Positions 39,185 through 47,790 of a DNA stretch of 64,000 nucleotides are shown here, one piece after another (the first letter of the stretch is position 1; the number at the start of each line of letters is the position of its first letter). This stretch comes from CADEDH01 sp041394285 (GTDB lineage Bacteria; Actinomycetota; Acidimicrobiia; Acidimicrobiales; SZUA-35). The notes under the pieces were generated by a model. That model was not told the origin of the DNA and ran no database searches. It saw only the letters and a list, made by a program, of their open reading frames with translations. The position numbers and the translations under genes were made by a program. Location: contig JAWKIL010000020.1 of NCBI GenBank assembly GCA_041394285.1, positions 38,826-102,825 of the forward strand, given 5' to 3'.

Positions 39185-41547
39185 ATGCGCTTCGGCGACC
39201 ACCTTCGTGCCTGGTCCCCCCAGGACCTGACCGAGCTGTTGCTGGCGCGCCCCGATCTCGTCCCGGCGTCGGAGGCCGGTTTCGATGCCCTGGCCCGCCG
39301 GGCCGCCACCCCGGTGTCGCTTGGCCGCTGCCTCATCCGCTCCGATGTCGGCATGCTGGTGGTGGCCGAAGCCCTCACGGTGGCCAACCCGGCCACGGCC
39401 GACGAGATCGACGAGCTGCTGGGCACGAACGACGTCGACGGTGTGATCGGGGCGCTCGACCGGCTCCGGCGCCGGGGTCTGGTGGTGGTGGAGCAGGGCG
39501 TGGCCACCCCGGTGGGCGCCCTGGAAGACCTGCTCTACCGGCCCCTCGGCCTCGGCCCGTCCTTCACCGATCTGGTGGACCGGGTGCCCGACGCCGTGTT
39601 CGAGCGCATGGTGGGCGTGCTGGGCGTGGGCGGGGCCCGCAAGCGGTCGGCCACCGCCCGGGCCATCGCCCGCCGCCTGCGGGATCCCGGCACCCTGGGC
39701 CGGCTGCTCGGCACCGCCCCCGACGACAGCCGGGACCTGCTGGCCGCCCTGGTGGAGCGGCGCTCGGGTGCCGTCGGCCTCCCCGCCGGCTTCCTGTACC
39801 GGGGGTCGGCTCCGTCGCCCACCGGCGACGCAAGGGGCTGGCTGCTCGACCACGGTCTGCTGGTGGCCGTGACCGACGGTGTGGCCGAGGTACCGCGCGA
39901 GGTGGTGATGGGCTCCCTGCCGGGCGGCCTGGCCCCCGGTGCCGTGCTCCGCCCCATCCGCCTCCGGCCCGTCACCGGCCTGCGGGCCGACGCCGTGGGC
40001 GCCACCGGCGCCGACCGGGCCGCCGCCGCCCTCGACGCCGCCGAGGCCTGGTACGCCTGGCCGGCGACGGCGAGATCGGCCTGCGCCGGGCCGGCGGGCT
40101 CGGCGTGCGGGAGGTGAACCGGGTGGCCAAGCTGCTCCAGCTCGAGCCCCGCGACGTCGGCCGCCTGGTGGAGCTGTGCCACCAGGCCCGGTTGGTCGCC
40201 CCCGAGCCGTCGGCCCTGGTGGCCACGGACCTCGCCGCCACCTGGTGGGGCCTGAGCCGCAGCCGCCGCTGGCTGGTGCTGGTGCGGGCCTGGCTCGGCT
40301 CGTCGGGCTTCGTGTCACGGGCCCTCAGCGCCGACGAGGACGGCAACCCCCGCCCCGCCCTGGGCGACTCCGAGCCGGTGGCGGCGGCCGCCGCCGCCCG
40401 GGCCGTGACGCTGGACGTGGTGGCCGCCGTGCCCGACGGCGAGGCATTCGATCCCGAGCAGCTGGCCGAGACCGTGGTGTGGCGCAGCCCCAACCTGTGG
40501 GGCACCGGCTTCCCGCCGCCCGAGGAGCTGGTGGCCTGGACGCTGGAGGAGGCCGACCTGCTGGGCCTGGTGGCCGGCCACGCTCCGGTGCCCGTGCTGC
40601 GGGCGCTGGTGGCGGGCGACGAGGCGGCCGTCGAGTCGCTGGCCGCCGCCTCCCTCGGCGTCGACCAGGACCGGTTCGTCCTGCAGGGCGACCTCACCGC
40701 CCTGGCCCTCGGCCCGCTGGAACCGGCCGTGGCCGGCAGCCTGGGTGAGGTGGCCGACCGTCACTGGGGCCGTTCGGTGCCCACCTACCGCTTCACCGAG
40801 GCCAGTGTGCGCCGGGCCCTGGACCGGGGCTGGACGGCCGACGGCATCGGCCGCTTCCTGGCCGACCACGCCCTGTCCGGCGTGCCCCAACCCCTCGAGT
40901 ACCTGCTGTCCGACGTGGAGCGCCGCTACGGCGCGGTGCGGGTGCTCACCGCCTCGGCCGTGATCATCACCGACGACGAGGCCCTGGCGGTGGAGATCGC
41001 CTCCACCAACCGGGCCGCCCGTATCGGGCTCCGGCTGGTGGCCCCCACCGTGCTGGTGGGTCCGGTGGAACCCCACCGCCTGGTGGAGGAGCTGCGGGCC
41101 GAAGGCTGGTTCCCCGTGCTCGACGGCGGCGTGGCCACCGTGGGCCGGGCCGGCGGGGGTGGGCGGCGGGGTCGAGCCGACGAGGTGTCGACACCCTCCC
41201 GGGCCCCGGCGCCCGACCAGCCCCGGCCCGAACGGCCCCGGCCCGATCCGCTACCGGCCGACTGGACCGGCCCGGCCCTGGAGGCGGCGGTGTTGCCGGC
41301 CGAGGTGGCGGACGCCGTCGACCAGCTCGTGACCGACCGCACCGAGGCGGCGGCGACCGAGATCGATCACCGCCTCCACCTCCACTGGAACCGCACCACG
41401 CTGGTGCGCCACCGCCGCGACGGGCACCTGGCCGAGGTCCGGGGCGTGCTGGTGGGGGTGGACGAGACGCTGACCCTGCTGTGCGACAACGGGATCGAGG
41501 AACTCCCCCTCGACACCGTGGTGGCGGTGGAGGACCCCGCTCGTTGA
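39185..41547 (+). CDS. XPB-linked helicase-associated protein, frameshifted near 40045-40060
   Basis: Two frames make one protein of about 787 residues like the helicase-associated proteins encoded next to bacterial XPB. Frame 1 (from ATG 39185, MRFGDHLRAWSPQDLTELLL) runs to about 40050. The second frame continues with LAGDGEIGLRRAGGLGVREV, LLQLEPRDVGRLVELCHQAR, the central WWGLSRSRRWLVLVRAWLGS, and PLEYLLSDVERRYGAVRVLT towards the C-terminus. The frame moves back one base, as in the hydrolase at 5.9 kb. Continuity of the fold on both sides supports a single gene with one missing base. Its stop overlaps the XPB start by TTGA. Confidence 0.8.
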
Positions 41548-43262
41548 GCGCCGACCGCGTCCCGGCGTCGCCCTCGCCGGACGCCGCCGGCGGCCCGCTC
41601 CTGCTGCCGGCGGCCGACACCCTGCTGCTGCAGGTCGACCACCCGGCGGCCGAGTCGTGCCGGGCCGAGCTGGCCGCGTTCGCCGAGCTGGAGTCGTCAC
41701 CCGAGCACGTCCACACTTACCGCCTCAGCGACCTCGGCCTGTGGAACGCCCGGGCCGCCGGCGTCACCCCGGCCCAGGTGGCCGACATCCTGCTGCGGTG
41801 GTGCGCCGGGCCCGTGCCCCACGCCGTGCTCCGCTCGGTGGCCGACACCATGGACCGCTTCGGCCGGGTGACCATCGAGGGCGGCGCCGTCGGCTGGGAG
41901 GTGTTCGACGGGGCCGTGGGGGGTGGGGCGGCGGGCGAGGCCGTGCTGGCGGTCCGCACCGACACCGAGGCCCTGCTCGACGAGCTGGTGCTCGATCCCA
42001 GCCTGGGGGCCCTGCTCGGCCCCCGCCTCGACGGCACCACCGCCGCCCTCGACCCGGCCAACCGGGGCCGCCTCAAGCAGCGCCTGGTGGAGCTGCGGTG
42101 GCCGGCCGACGACCGGGCCGCCCTGAGCCCGGGGGCCGGGCTCACGATCGGTCTCGACCCCAGCCTCGAGCTGCGCCCCTACCAGCGCCAGGCCGTCGAC
42201 AGCTGGCTGCCGTCGGGCAACGGGGTGGTGGTGCTGCCCTGCGGGGCGGGCAAGACCGTCACCGCCATCGCCGCGGCCGCCGCCGTGGGGGCCAACACCC
42301 TGGTGCTCGTCACCGGCGACGCCTCGCTCCAGCAGTGGCACCGGGAGCTGACCCGCTTCACCACCCTCGATCCCGAGCTGATCGGCTGCTACTCGGCCCG
42401 GTCCAAGCAGCTCCGCCCGGTCACCATCGCCACCTACAACGTGCTCACCACGAAAAAGGACGGCCGCCTGCGCCACGCCGCCCTCATGGAGCAGGGCGAC
42501 TGGGGCCTCGTGGTGTACGACGAGGTCCACCTGCTGCCCTCCGCCGTGTTCGGCCTCACCGCCGGCATCCAGGCCCGGCGCCGCCTCGGCGTCACCGCCA
42601 CCCTGATCCGGGAGGACGGCCGCCAGGGCGACGTGTTCAGCCTGATCGGCCCGAAGCGGTTCGACGTCCCCTGGCGGGACCTGGAGCTCCAGGGCTGGCT
42701 GGCCCCGGCCACCTGCACCGAGGTGCGGGTGGTGCCGAGCGACGCCGAGCGCCTGGCCCACGCCCGGGCCGCGGTGCGGGACAAGCCCCACGTGGCCGCC
42801 ACCGTGGGGGCCAAGGCCCAGCTGGTGGGGCGGTTGCTGGCCCGCCATCCGGGTGAGCCGGCCCTGGTCATCGGCACCTACCTCGACGGCCTGGGCCCGG
42901 TGGCCGAGGCCCTGGGGGCACCGCTGGTCACCGGGGCCACGCCCACCGCCCAGCGCCTGGCCTGGTTCGACCAGCTCCGCAACGGCGAGCTGGACGTGCT
43001 GGTGGTGTCGAAGGTGGCCAATTTCAGCCTCGATCTGCCCGAGGTGTCGGTGGCGGTGCAGGTGTCGGGCACGTTCGGCAGCCGCCAGGAGGAGGCCCAG
43101 CGGCTGGGCCGGATCCTGCGGCCCAAGGCCGACGGTCGACAGGCACACTTCTACACGCTGGTGGCCCGGGATACTGTGGAGCAGGAGTACGCCCAGCGCC
43201 GGCAGCGGTTCCTGGCCGAGCAGGGCTACGCCTATCAGATCATCGACGGCCACGAGCTGTGA
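41544..43262 (+). CDS. XPB/Rad25-type DNA helicase
   Basis: A 572-residue superfamily-2 helicase of the bacterial XPB group, which unwinds 3'-to-5' and is linked to DNA repair. It has an N-terminal damage-recognition-like region (TYRLSDLGLWNARAAGVTPA), Q-motif RPYQRQAVDSW, Walker A LPCGAGKTVTAIAA (from residue 232), DEVH in VVYDEVHLLPSAVFGLTAGI, motif III LGVTATLIREDGRQGDVFSL, and motifs V/VI VLVVSKVANFSLDLPEVSVA and EEAQRLGRILRPKADGRQAH. TTG 41544 overlaps the upstream stop by 4 bp, so the two are translationally coupled. Confidence 0.92.
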   Translation: MSADRVPASPSPDAAGGPLLLPAADTLLLQVDHPAAESCRAELAAFAELESSPEHVHTYRLSDLGLWNARAAGVTPAQVADILLRWCAGPVPHAVLRSVADTMDRFGRVTIEGGAVGWEVFDGAVGGGAAGEAVLAVRTDTEALLDELVLDPSLGALLGPRLDGTTAALDPANRGRLKQRLVELRWPADDRAALSPGAGLTIGLDPSLELRPYQRQAVDSWLPSGNGVVVLPCGAGKTVTAIAAAAAVGANTLVLVTGDASLQQWHRELTRFTTLDPELIGCYSARSKQLRPVTIATYNVLTTKKDGRLRHAALMEQGDWGLVVYDEVHLLPSAVFGLTAGIQARRRLGVTATLIREDGRQGDVFSLIGPKRFDVPWRDLELQGWLAPATCTEVRVVPSDAERLAHARAAVRDKPHVAATVGAKAQLVGRLLARHPGEPALVIGTYLDGLGPVAEALGAPLVTGATPTAQRLAWFDQLRNGELDVLVVSKVANFSLDLPEVSVAVQVSGTFGSRQEEAQRLGRILRPKADGRQAHFYTLVARDTVEQEYAQRRQRFLAEQGYAYQIIDGHEL

Positions 43263-43335
43263 ACGATCGTCGCCGGCCTCCCAGCTTCCTCCCCAGCCCC
43301 CACCCCAGGTCCCCATCCCGAAAGGCAGCAGCGCC

Positions 43336-44553
43336 ATGGCAGTACCGAAGCTTCTCCACCCCTACGCCGTCCCGGCCCGGGAAGACTTCATCACCCTGGT
43401 GAAGGGCGAGGGGGCGGTGGTCACCGACTCCAACGGCAAGGACTACATCGACGGCCTGGCGTCGCTGTGGTACGTCCAGGTGGGCCACGGATGCCAGCCC
43501 ATCGTCGACGCCGTCACCACCCAGATGCGCAAGCTGGCCACCTTCCACACGTTCGAGAAGTTCGCCAACGAGCCCTCGGAGGCCCTGGCCGCCCGGATCG
43601 TGGAGGTGTCGCCCTACGACGACGCCCGGGTGTTCCTGGGCAACTCCGGCTCCGAGGCGGTCGACACGGCCATGAAGCTGGCCCGGGCCTCCCAGGTGCG
43701 GGCCGGGCATCCGGAGCGCTCGATCATCGTGAGCCGGGACCGGGGCTACCACGGGGTGAACTACGGGGGCATGTCGGCCCAGGGCATCGCCCTCAACAAG
43801 GAGGGCTTCGGGCCGCTGCTGCCCGAGGTGGTCCAGGTCCCGGCGGACGACATCGAGGGCATGGCCACCCTGTTCGCCAACTCGGGCGACAAGATCGCGG
43901 CCGTGATCACCGAGCCGGTGCAGGGCGCCGGCGGGGTGTGGCCCCCGCCCGACGGCTACCTGGAGGGCCTGCGCCGCCTGTGCGACCAGCACGGCGCCTA
44001 CCTCATCTTCGACGAGGTGATCTGCGGGTTCGGCCGCATGGGCACCTGGTTCGCGGCCGAGCACTTCGGCGTCATCCCCGACATGATCACCTTCGCCAAG
44101 GGTGTCAGCTCGGGCTACCAGCCGGTGTCGGGTGTGGTCCTGTCCCGCAAGGTGCTCGACCCGCTGGAGGCCGACCCCACCTGGATGCTGCGCCACGGCT
44201 ACACCTACTCCGGCCATCCGGCGGCCACCGCCGGGGCCCTGGCCAACCTCGAGGTCCTGGCCGACGGTGTGATCGACCGGGCCCCCAAGGTGGGTGCCCG
44301 CCTCAGCGAGGGGCTGCGCAGCCTGGCCGCCGACGGCACCATCGCCGACGTGCGAGGTGCCGGCGCAGTGTGGGCGGCCCAGCTGAACGACGGCCAGGAC
44401 GCCCTCGCCGTGCGCGATGGGATGCTGGAGCGGGGGGTGGCCGTGCGTCCCATCGGCACCGCCCTCGCCTTCTGCCCGCCGCTGGTGATCACCGACGAGC
44501 AGATCGACACCTGCGTCGACGTGCTGGCCGAAGCGGTCAACGCCCAGAGCTGA
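43336..44553 (+). CDS. Class III PLP aminotransferase (omega-amino acid type)
   Basis: A 405-residue aminotransferase. It has GKDYIDGLASLWYVQVGHGC, the family's GNSGSEAVDTAMKLARASQV, RGYHGVNYGGMSAQGIALNK, the Asp in LIFDEVICGFGRMGTWFAAE, and the PLP lysine in ITFAKGVSSGYQPVSGVVLS, then HGYTYSGHPAATAGALANLE. Closest types are beta-alanine/omega-amino acid:pyruvate and taurine or putrescine transaminases; specificity cannot be read here. ATG 43336 is chosen because MAVPKLLHPYAVPA starts the conserved region; AAAGG lies about 12 nt upstream. A paired-hairpin repeat follows the stop. Confidence 0.88.
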   Translation: MAVPKLLHPYAVPAREDFITLVKGEGAVVTDSNGKDYIDGLASLWYVQVGHGCQPIVDAVTTQMRKLATFHTFEKFANEPSEALAARIVEVSPYDDARVFLGNSGSEAVDTAMKLARASQVRAGHPERSIIVSRDRGYHGVNYGGMSAQGIALNKEGFGPLLPEVVQVPADDIEGMATLFANSGDKIAAVITEPVQGAGGVWPPPDGYLEGLRRLCDQHGAYLIFDEVICGFGRMGTWFAAEHFGVIPDMITFAKGVSSGYQPVSGVVLSRKVLDPLEADPTWMLRHGYTYSGHPAATAGALANLEVLADGVIDRAPKVGARLSEGLRSLAADGTIADVRGAGAVWAAQLNDGQDALAVRDGMLERGVAVRPIGTALAFCPPLVITDEQIDTCVDVLAEAVNAQS

Positions 44554-44555
44554 AC

Positions 44556-44639
44556 GGGAACCCTTCGGGTTCCTTGAGCTTGCCTACGGCAAGCTGGAGG
44601 GGAACCCTTCGGGTTCCTTGAGCTTGCCTACGGCAAGCT
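44556..44639. repeat. Paired-hairpin repeat, two tandem copies (locus 2)
   Basis: Identical 40-bp units at 44556-44595 and 44600-44639. Each holds GGAACCC-TTC-GGGTTCC and AGCTTGCC-TAC-GGCAAGCT. Read on the minus strand, it aligns with the repeat at 32679-32776, and paired stem positions differ in a compensating way (GTTCGCC/GGCGAAC against GCTTGCC/GGCAAGC). It starts 2 bp after the aminotransferase stop. Confidence 0.9.
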
Positions 44640-44659
44640 CCGGGAAGGAGCGAGAGGTC

Positions 44660-46168
44660 ATGTACACGATGCGGGACCCGCTCCGGCGGGCCGAGCAGCT
44701 GTTCGCCGGCCGGGAGGCCGTGGTCTGCGGCGGGGACGTCCGCCGCACCTACGGTGAGCTGGCCGCCCGGGTCCGCCGGGTGGCCGGCCTGCTGGAGGGC
44801 ATCACCGAGCCCGGCGACCGGGTGGCCGTGTGGGCCCTCAACTCGGACCGCTACCTGGAGCTGTTCCTCGGGATCCCGTGCGCCAACCGGGCCATCGTGC
44901 CCCACAACACCCGGTGGGCCGAGCCGGAGCTGATCTACGCCACCGAAGACGCCGGGGCCCGGGTGCTGATCTGCGACCGAGACCCCGGTGGCCTGGCTGC
45001 CGTGGTGGACCGGGTGATCCGGCTCGACACCGGCGAGTACGACGAGCTGCTGGCCGCCGCCCCCGAGGCCGAGCCGGCCATCGAACCGGGCACGCTGGCC
45101 GGGCTGTTCTACACCGGCGGCACCACCGGGGCGTCGAAGGGTGTGATGCTCACCCACGCCAACCTCATGGCCAACGCCGTGCACACCCAGCTGGCCCAGC
45201 CCATCGAGGGCGACGACCGGTACCTCACGATGGCCCCCATGTTCCACGCCGCCGGGGTGTACGCCGCCCTGGCCCTGGTGTGGGTGGGGGCGTCGAACAT
45301 CGTGGTGCCGGCCTTCGACCCGGGGGCGGTGCTCGACCTGATGGAGCGGGAGCGGATCACCTGCGCCATCGCCGTGCCGGCCATGCTGGCGGCCATGATC
45401 GAGGCCCAGGCCGCCTCACCGCGCGACGTGTCCTGCCTGCGGTGGCTGTCGCACGGGGCGTCGCCCATCGCGCTCGAGGTGCTGAAGCGGGGGCTGGAGC
45501 TGTTCGGGTGCGAGCTGATCCACCTCTACGGAGCCACCGAGCTGTCGCCCCTGGCCACGATCTTCCGCCACGAGGACCGGTTCCTGGAGGGCGACCGGGC
45601 CAAGAGCTGTGGCCAGGCCCCGCCCGGGGTGGATCTGCAGATCCGGGATCTGGAGGGCCGCCGCCTGGGCGTGGGTGAGGTCGGCGAGGTGACGGTGAAG
45701 GGCCCGAACGTGATGATCGGGTACTGGAACAAGCCGGCCGAGACCAAGGCCGCGCTCGACGCCGACGGCTGGTACCGCACCGGCGACCTCGGCTACCTCG
45801 ACGGCGAGGGCTATCTGTTCCTGGTCGACCGGTCCAAGGACATGATCGTGTCGGGTGGGGAGAACGTGTACTGCACCGAGGTGGAGGACGCCCTCTACAC
45901 CCATCCCCAGGTTCTGGAGGCCACCGTGTTCGGCATCCCCGACGAGCAGTGGGGCGAGGCCGTGCACGCCGTGGTGGTGCCCCGGGAGGGGTCGGCCCTC
46001 ACCGAGGCCGAGCTGATCGCCCACTGCCGTACCCGGATCGCCGGCTACAAGGTGCCGAAGTCGGTGGGCTTCCAGAGCGAGCCGCTGCCCAAATCGGGGC
46101 CGGGCAAGGTCCTCAAGCGCAACCTCCGGGCTCCCTTCTGGGAGGGCCGCGACCGCCAGATCAATTGA
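44660..46168 (+). CDS. Acyl-CoA synthetase (AMP-forming ligase)
   Basis: A 502-residue ANL-family enzyme activating a carboxylic acid as acyl-CoA. The P-loop is LFYTGGTTGASKGVMLTHAN, A5 is LYGATELSP, A7 is GWYRTGDLGYLDGEGYLFLV, A8 is DRSKDMIVSGGENVYCTEVE, and the A10 lysine is in PLPKSGPGKVLKRNLRA. It has the length of FadD3-like or medium/long-chain ligases. MenE is missing from the window and is an ANL enzyme too, but the distance from men genes and the FadD-like sequence make that only a remote option. ATG 44660 has GGAAGGAG and GAGAGG upstream. Confidence 0.88.
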   Translation: MYTMRDPLRRAEQLFAGREAVVCGGDVRRTYGELAARVRRVAGLLEGITEPGDRVAVWALNSDRYLELFLGIPCANRAIVPHNTRWAEPELIYATEDAGARVLICDRDPGGLAAVVDRVIRLDTGEYDELLAAAPEAEPAIEPGTLAGLFYTGGTTGASKGVMLTHANLMANAVHTQLAQPIEGDDRYLTMAPMFHAAGVYAALALVWVGASNIVVPAFDPGAVLDLMERERITCAIAVPAMLAAMIEAQAASPRDVSCLRWLSHGASPIALEVLKRGLELFGCELIHLYGATELSPLATIFRHEDRFLEGDRAKSCGQAPPGVDLQIRDLEGRRLGVGEVGEVTVKGPNVMIGYWNKPAETKAALDADGWYRTGDLGYLDGEGYLFLVDRSKDMIVSGGENVYCTEVEDALYTHPQVLEATVFGIPDEQWGEAVHAVVVPREGSALTEAELIAHCRTRIAGYKVPKSVGFQSEPLPKSGPGKVLKRNLRAPFWEGRDRQIN

Positions 46169-46190
46169 ACCCCACCGATCGGTCGGCCCG

Positions 46191-46826
46191 TTGAACGACT
46201 CCATCCACGACATCATCGATCGCCTGGGGTACCTCGGGGTGGCCCTCCTGGTGGCGCTGGAGAACGTGCTGCCCCCGATCCCGTCGGAGGCCGTGCTGCC
46301 GTTGGCCGGGTTCATCGCCGGGCGGGGCGACGCTTCGCTGGTGGGGATGATCGCAGCGGCCACGGCGGGCTCGGTGGTGGGGGCCTGGCTCCTGTACGGC
46401 ATCTCGGCCCTCGTCGGCCCGCTCCGGCTACGGGCCTTCATGCTCCGCCACCGCCGGTGGCTGCGGGTCGAGGCCCGGCACATAGACCGGGCCGAGCTGT
46501 GGTTCGCCAGCCGGGGCGCCATCGTGGTCCTGGTGGGGCGGTGCGTGCCGCTCCTACGGTCGCTGGTGTCGGTTCCGGCCGGGTTCCACCACATGCCGAT
46601 CGGCCTGTTCACCCTGTACACCGGCCTGGGGAGCCTGGTGTGGAACAGCGCCCTCATCGGGGCCGGTGCCCTGCTGGGCGATCAGTGGGAGCGGGTGGGC
46701 GAGGTGGTCGGGGTGCTGCAGACGGGCGTGATCGTGGTGCTGGCCCTGGTGGCGTCGGCCCTGGTGTGGCGGTTCTGGCTGCAACCCCGCCTCACCGGCG
46801 ACCCCAGGCCCGGAGCTGGGGACTGA
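46191..46826 (+). CDS. DedA-family membrane protein
   Basis: A 211-residue DedA/VTT-domain protein with the family opening VALLVALENVLPPIPSEAVL, a conserved Gly-rich loop, and the arginine-bearing region VVLVGRCVPLLRSLVSVPAG followed by FHHMPIGLFTLYTGLGSLVW. DedA proteins are linked to undecaprenyl-phosphate or phospholipid flipping and to envelope stability. There are about five hydrophobic segments with a reentrant pair. The start is TTG 46191, 23 nt after the ligase stop, with no clear Shine-Dalgarno. It probably shares the ligase transcript. Confidence 0.87.
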   Translation: MNDSIHDIIDRLGYLGVALLVALENVLPPIPSEAVLPLAGFIAGRGDASLVGMIAAATAGSVVGAWLLYGISALVGPLRLRAFMLRHRRWLRVEARHIDRAELWFASRGAIVVLVGRCVPLLRSLVSVPAGFHHMPIGLFTLYTGLGSLVWNSALIGAGALLGDQWERVGEVVGVLQTGVIVVLALVASALVWRFWLQPRLTGDPRPGAGD

Positions 46827-46856
46827 CGACGGGAGCCCGACGTCGGCATCACCACC

Positions 46857-47177
46857 TCAGGTGCCGGTGCAGGCCTTGATGGTGTTGTCGAAGAACTCGC
46901 CGAAGCCGTCGACGCCGCCTTCACCGGTGAGAGCGGCGTAGTCGCCGGTACCGGAGATCTGCTTGAGGGCGTTCTCGTCGGCACCGTACTTGTCGAAGAC
47001 GTTGGCGGCGATGCACTCGGCCTGGGCCTGCTCGAACCCGCCCTCGCGGGTGAGCGAGTTGACCAGGTCCTCCTGACTGCCCGGGCCTCCGCCGCCGCAG
47101 GCGGCCAGAGTCAGCGACAAGGCCAGAGCGAGACCAGCGGCCCGGAACGGCCGCCACGAGGACAGATGACGAGACAT
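46857..47177 (-). CDS. Small lipoprotein of unknown function
   Basis: A 106-residue protein with a lipoprotein signal (FRAAGLALALSLTLAACGGG, lipobox LAAC, Cys ~27) and a mature part of about 80 residues. The mature part has two cysteines (AECIAANVF and IKACTGT) that could form a disulfide. It contains LVNSLTREGGFEQAQAECIA and a C-terminal helix (GFGEFFDNTIKAC). I do not recognise the family; small secreted proteins of this style are common in actinobacteria. It has no obvious operon partner; the CoA-binding gene upstream on the same strand ends 72 bp away. Confidence 0.7.
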   Translation of the reverse strand: MSRHLSSWRPFRAAGLALALSLTLAACGGGGPGSQEDLVNSLTREGGFEQAQAECIAANVFDKYGADENALKQISGTGDYAALTGEGGVDGFGEFFDNTIKACTGT

Positions 47178-47249
47178 GCGCCATCATTTCTAGCCTCTGT
47201 GGGCCGAGATCGCACCGGCGGGAGGTGGAGGGAGGTGTCGGGGTGTCGC

Positions 47250-47753
47250 TCAGCCGCGGCGGCTGGAGATGACGCCGGTGTTGAAGCCGGCCAGGTGCAG
47301 CCCGCCGGCGAAGCGGGCGTGCTCGATCTTGCAGCACCGGTCCATCACCACGTTGAGCCCGGCCGAGCTGGCGATCCGGGCCGCCTCCTCGCTCCAGATC
47401 CCGAGCTGCAGCCACAGGGTCTTGGCCCCCGCCGCCACCACCTCCCGGGCCACGTCGGGGCAATCCTCGGACCGGCGGAACACGCTCACCAAATCGGGGG
47501 GCTCGGGCAGGTCGGCCAACGAGGGGTACACCTTCAGCCCCAGGATCTCGTCCTCCCGGGGGTTCACCGGGTAGAGGGTGTAGTCGCACACCGACGACTT
47601 CAGGTACGTGATCACGAAGTTCGAGGCCCGGGCCGGGTTCGACGACGCCCCCACCAGGGCGATCGACTTCGTGGAGTCGAGGATGCGCTTGCGCTCGGCG
47701 GCGCCGGGGGGCGTCCAGCCCTCGATCGGGGGCCGGGTATCGGTGGCCGTCAT
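47250..47753 (-). CDS. CoA-binding-domain protein (YccU-like)
   Basis: A 167-residue protein with a Rossmann-like CoA-binding domain: KRILDSTKSIALVGASSNPA, FVITYLKSSVCDYTLYPVNP, DLVSVFRRSEDCPDVAREVV, KTLWLQLGIWSEEAARIASS and GLNVVMDRCCKIEHARF. The terminal DRCCKIEH is characteristic. Homologues are commonly encoded next to O-acetylhomoserine sulfhydrylase, as here (metY ends 37 bp upstream on the same strand). The function is not settled. CAGGAGACAG provides a Shine-Dalgarno. The two genes likely form one operon. Confidence 0.88.
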   Translation of the reverse strand: MTATDTRPPIEGWTPPGAAERKRILDSTKSIALVGASSNPARASNFVITYLKSSVCDYTLYPVNPREDEILGLKVYPSLADLPEPPDLVSVFRRSEDCPDVAREVVAAGAKTLWLQLGIWSEEAARIASSAGLNVVMDRCCKIEHARFAGGLHLAGFNTGVISSRRG

Positions 47754-47790
47754 CGCTGTCTCCTGTGGTGCTGCATCGCCGAACCAGACC

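Noticed and set aside
40045..40060. Programmed ribosomal frameshift in the helicase-associated gene
   Set aside because: I see no slippery heptamer or downstream pseudoknot. A missing base is simpler, and a similar shift occurs in the hydrolase at 5.9 kb.
44660..46168. menE (o-succinylbenzoyl-CoA ligase)
   Set aside because: It is a general AMP-forming acyl-CoA ligase of FadD-like length, 22 kb from the nearest men gene. Nothing in the sequence points to o-succinylbenzoate.
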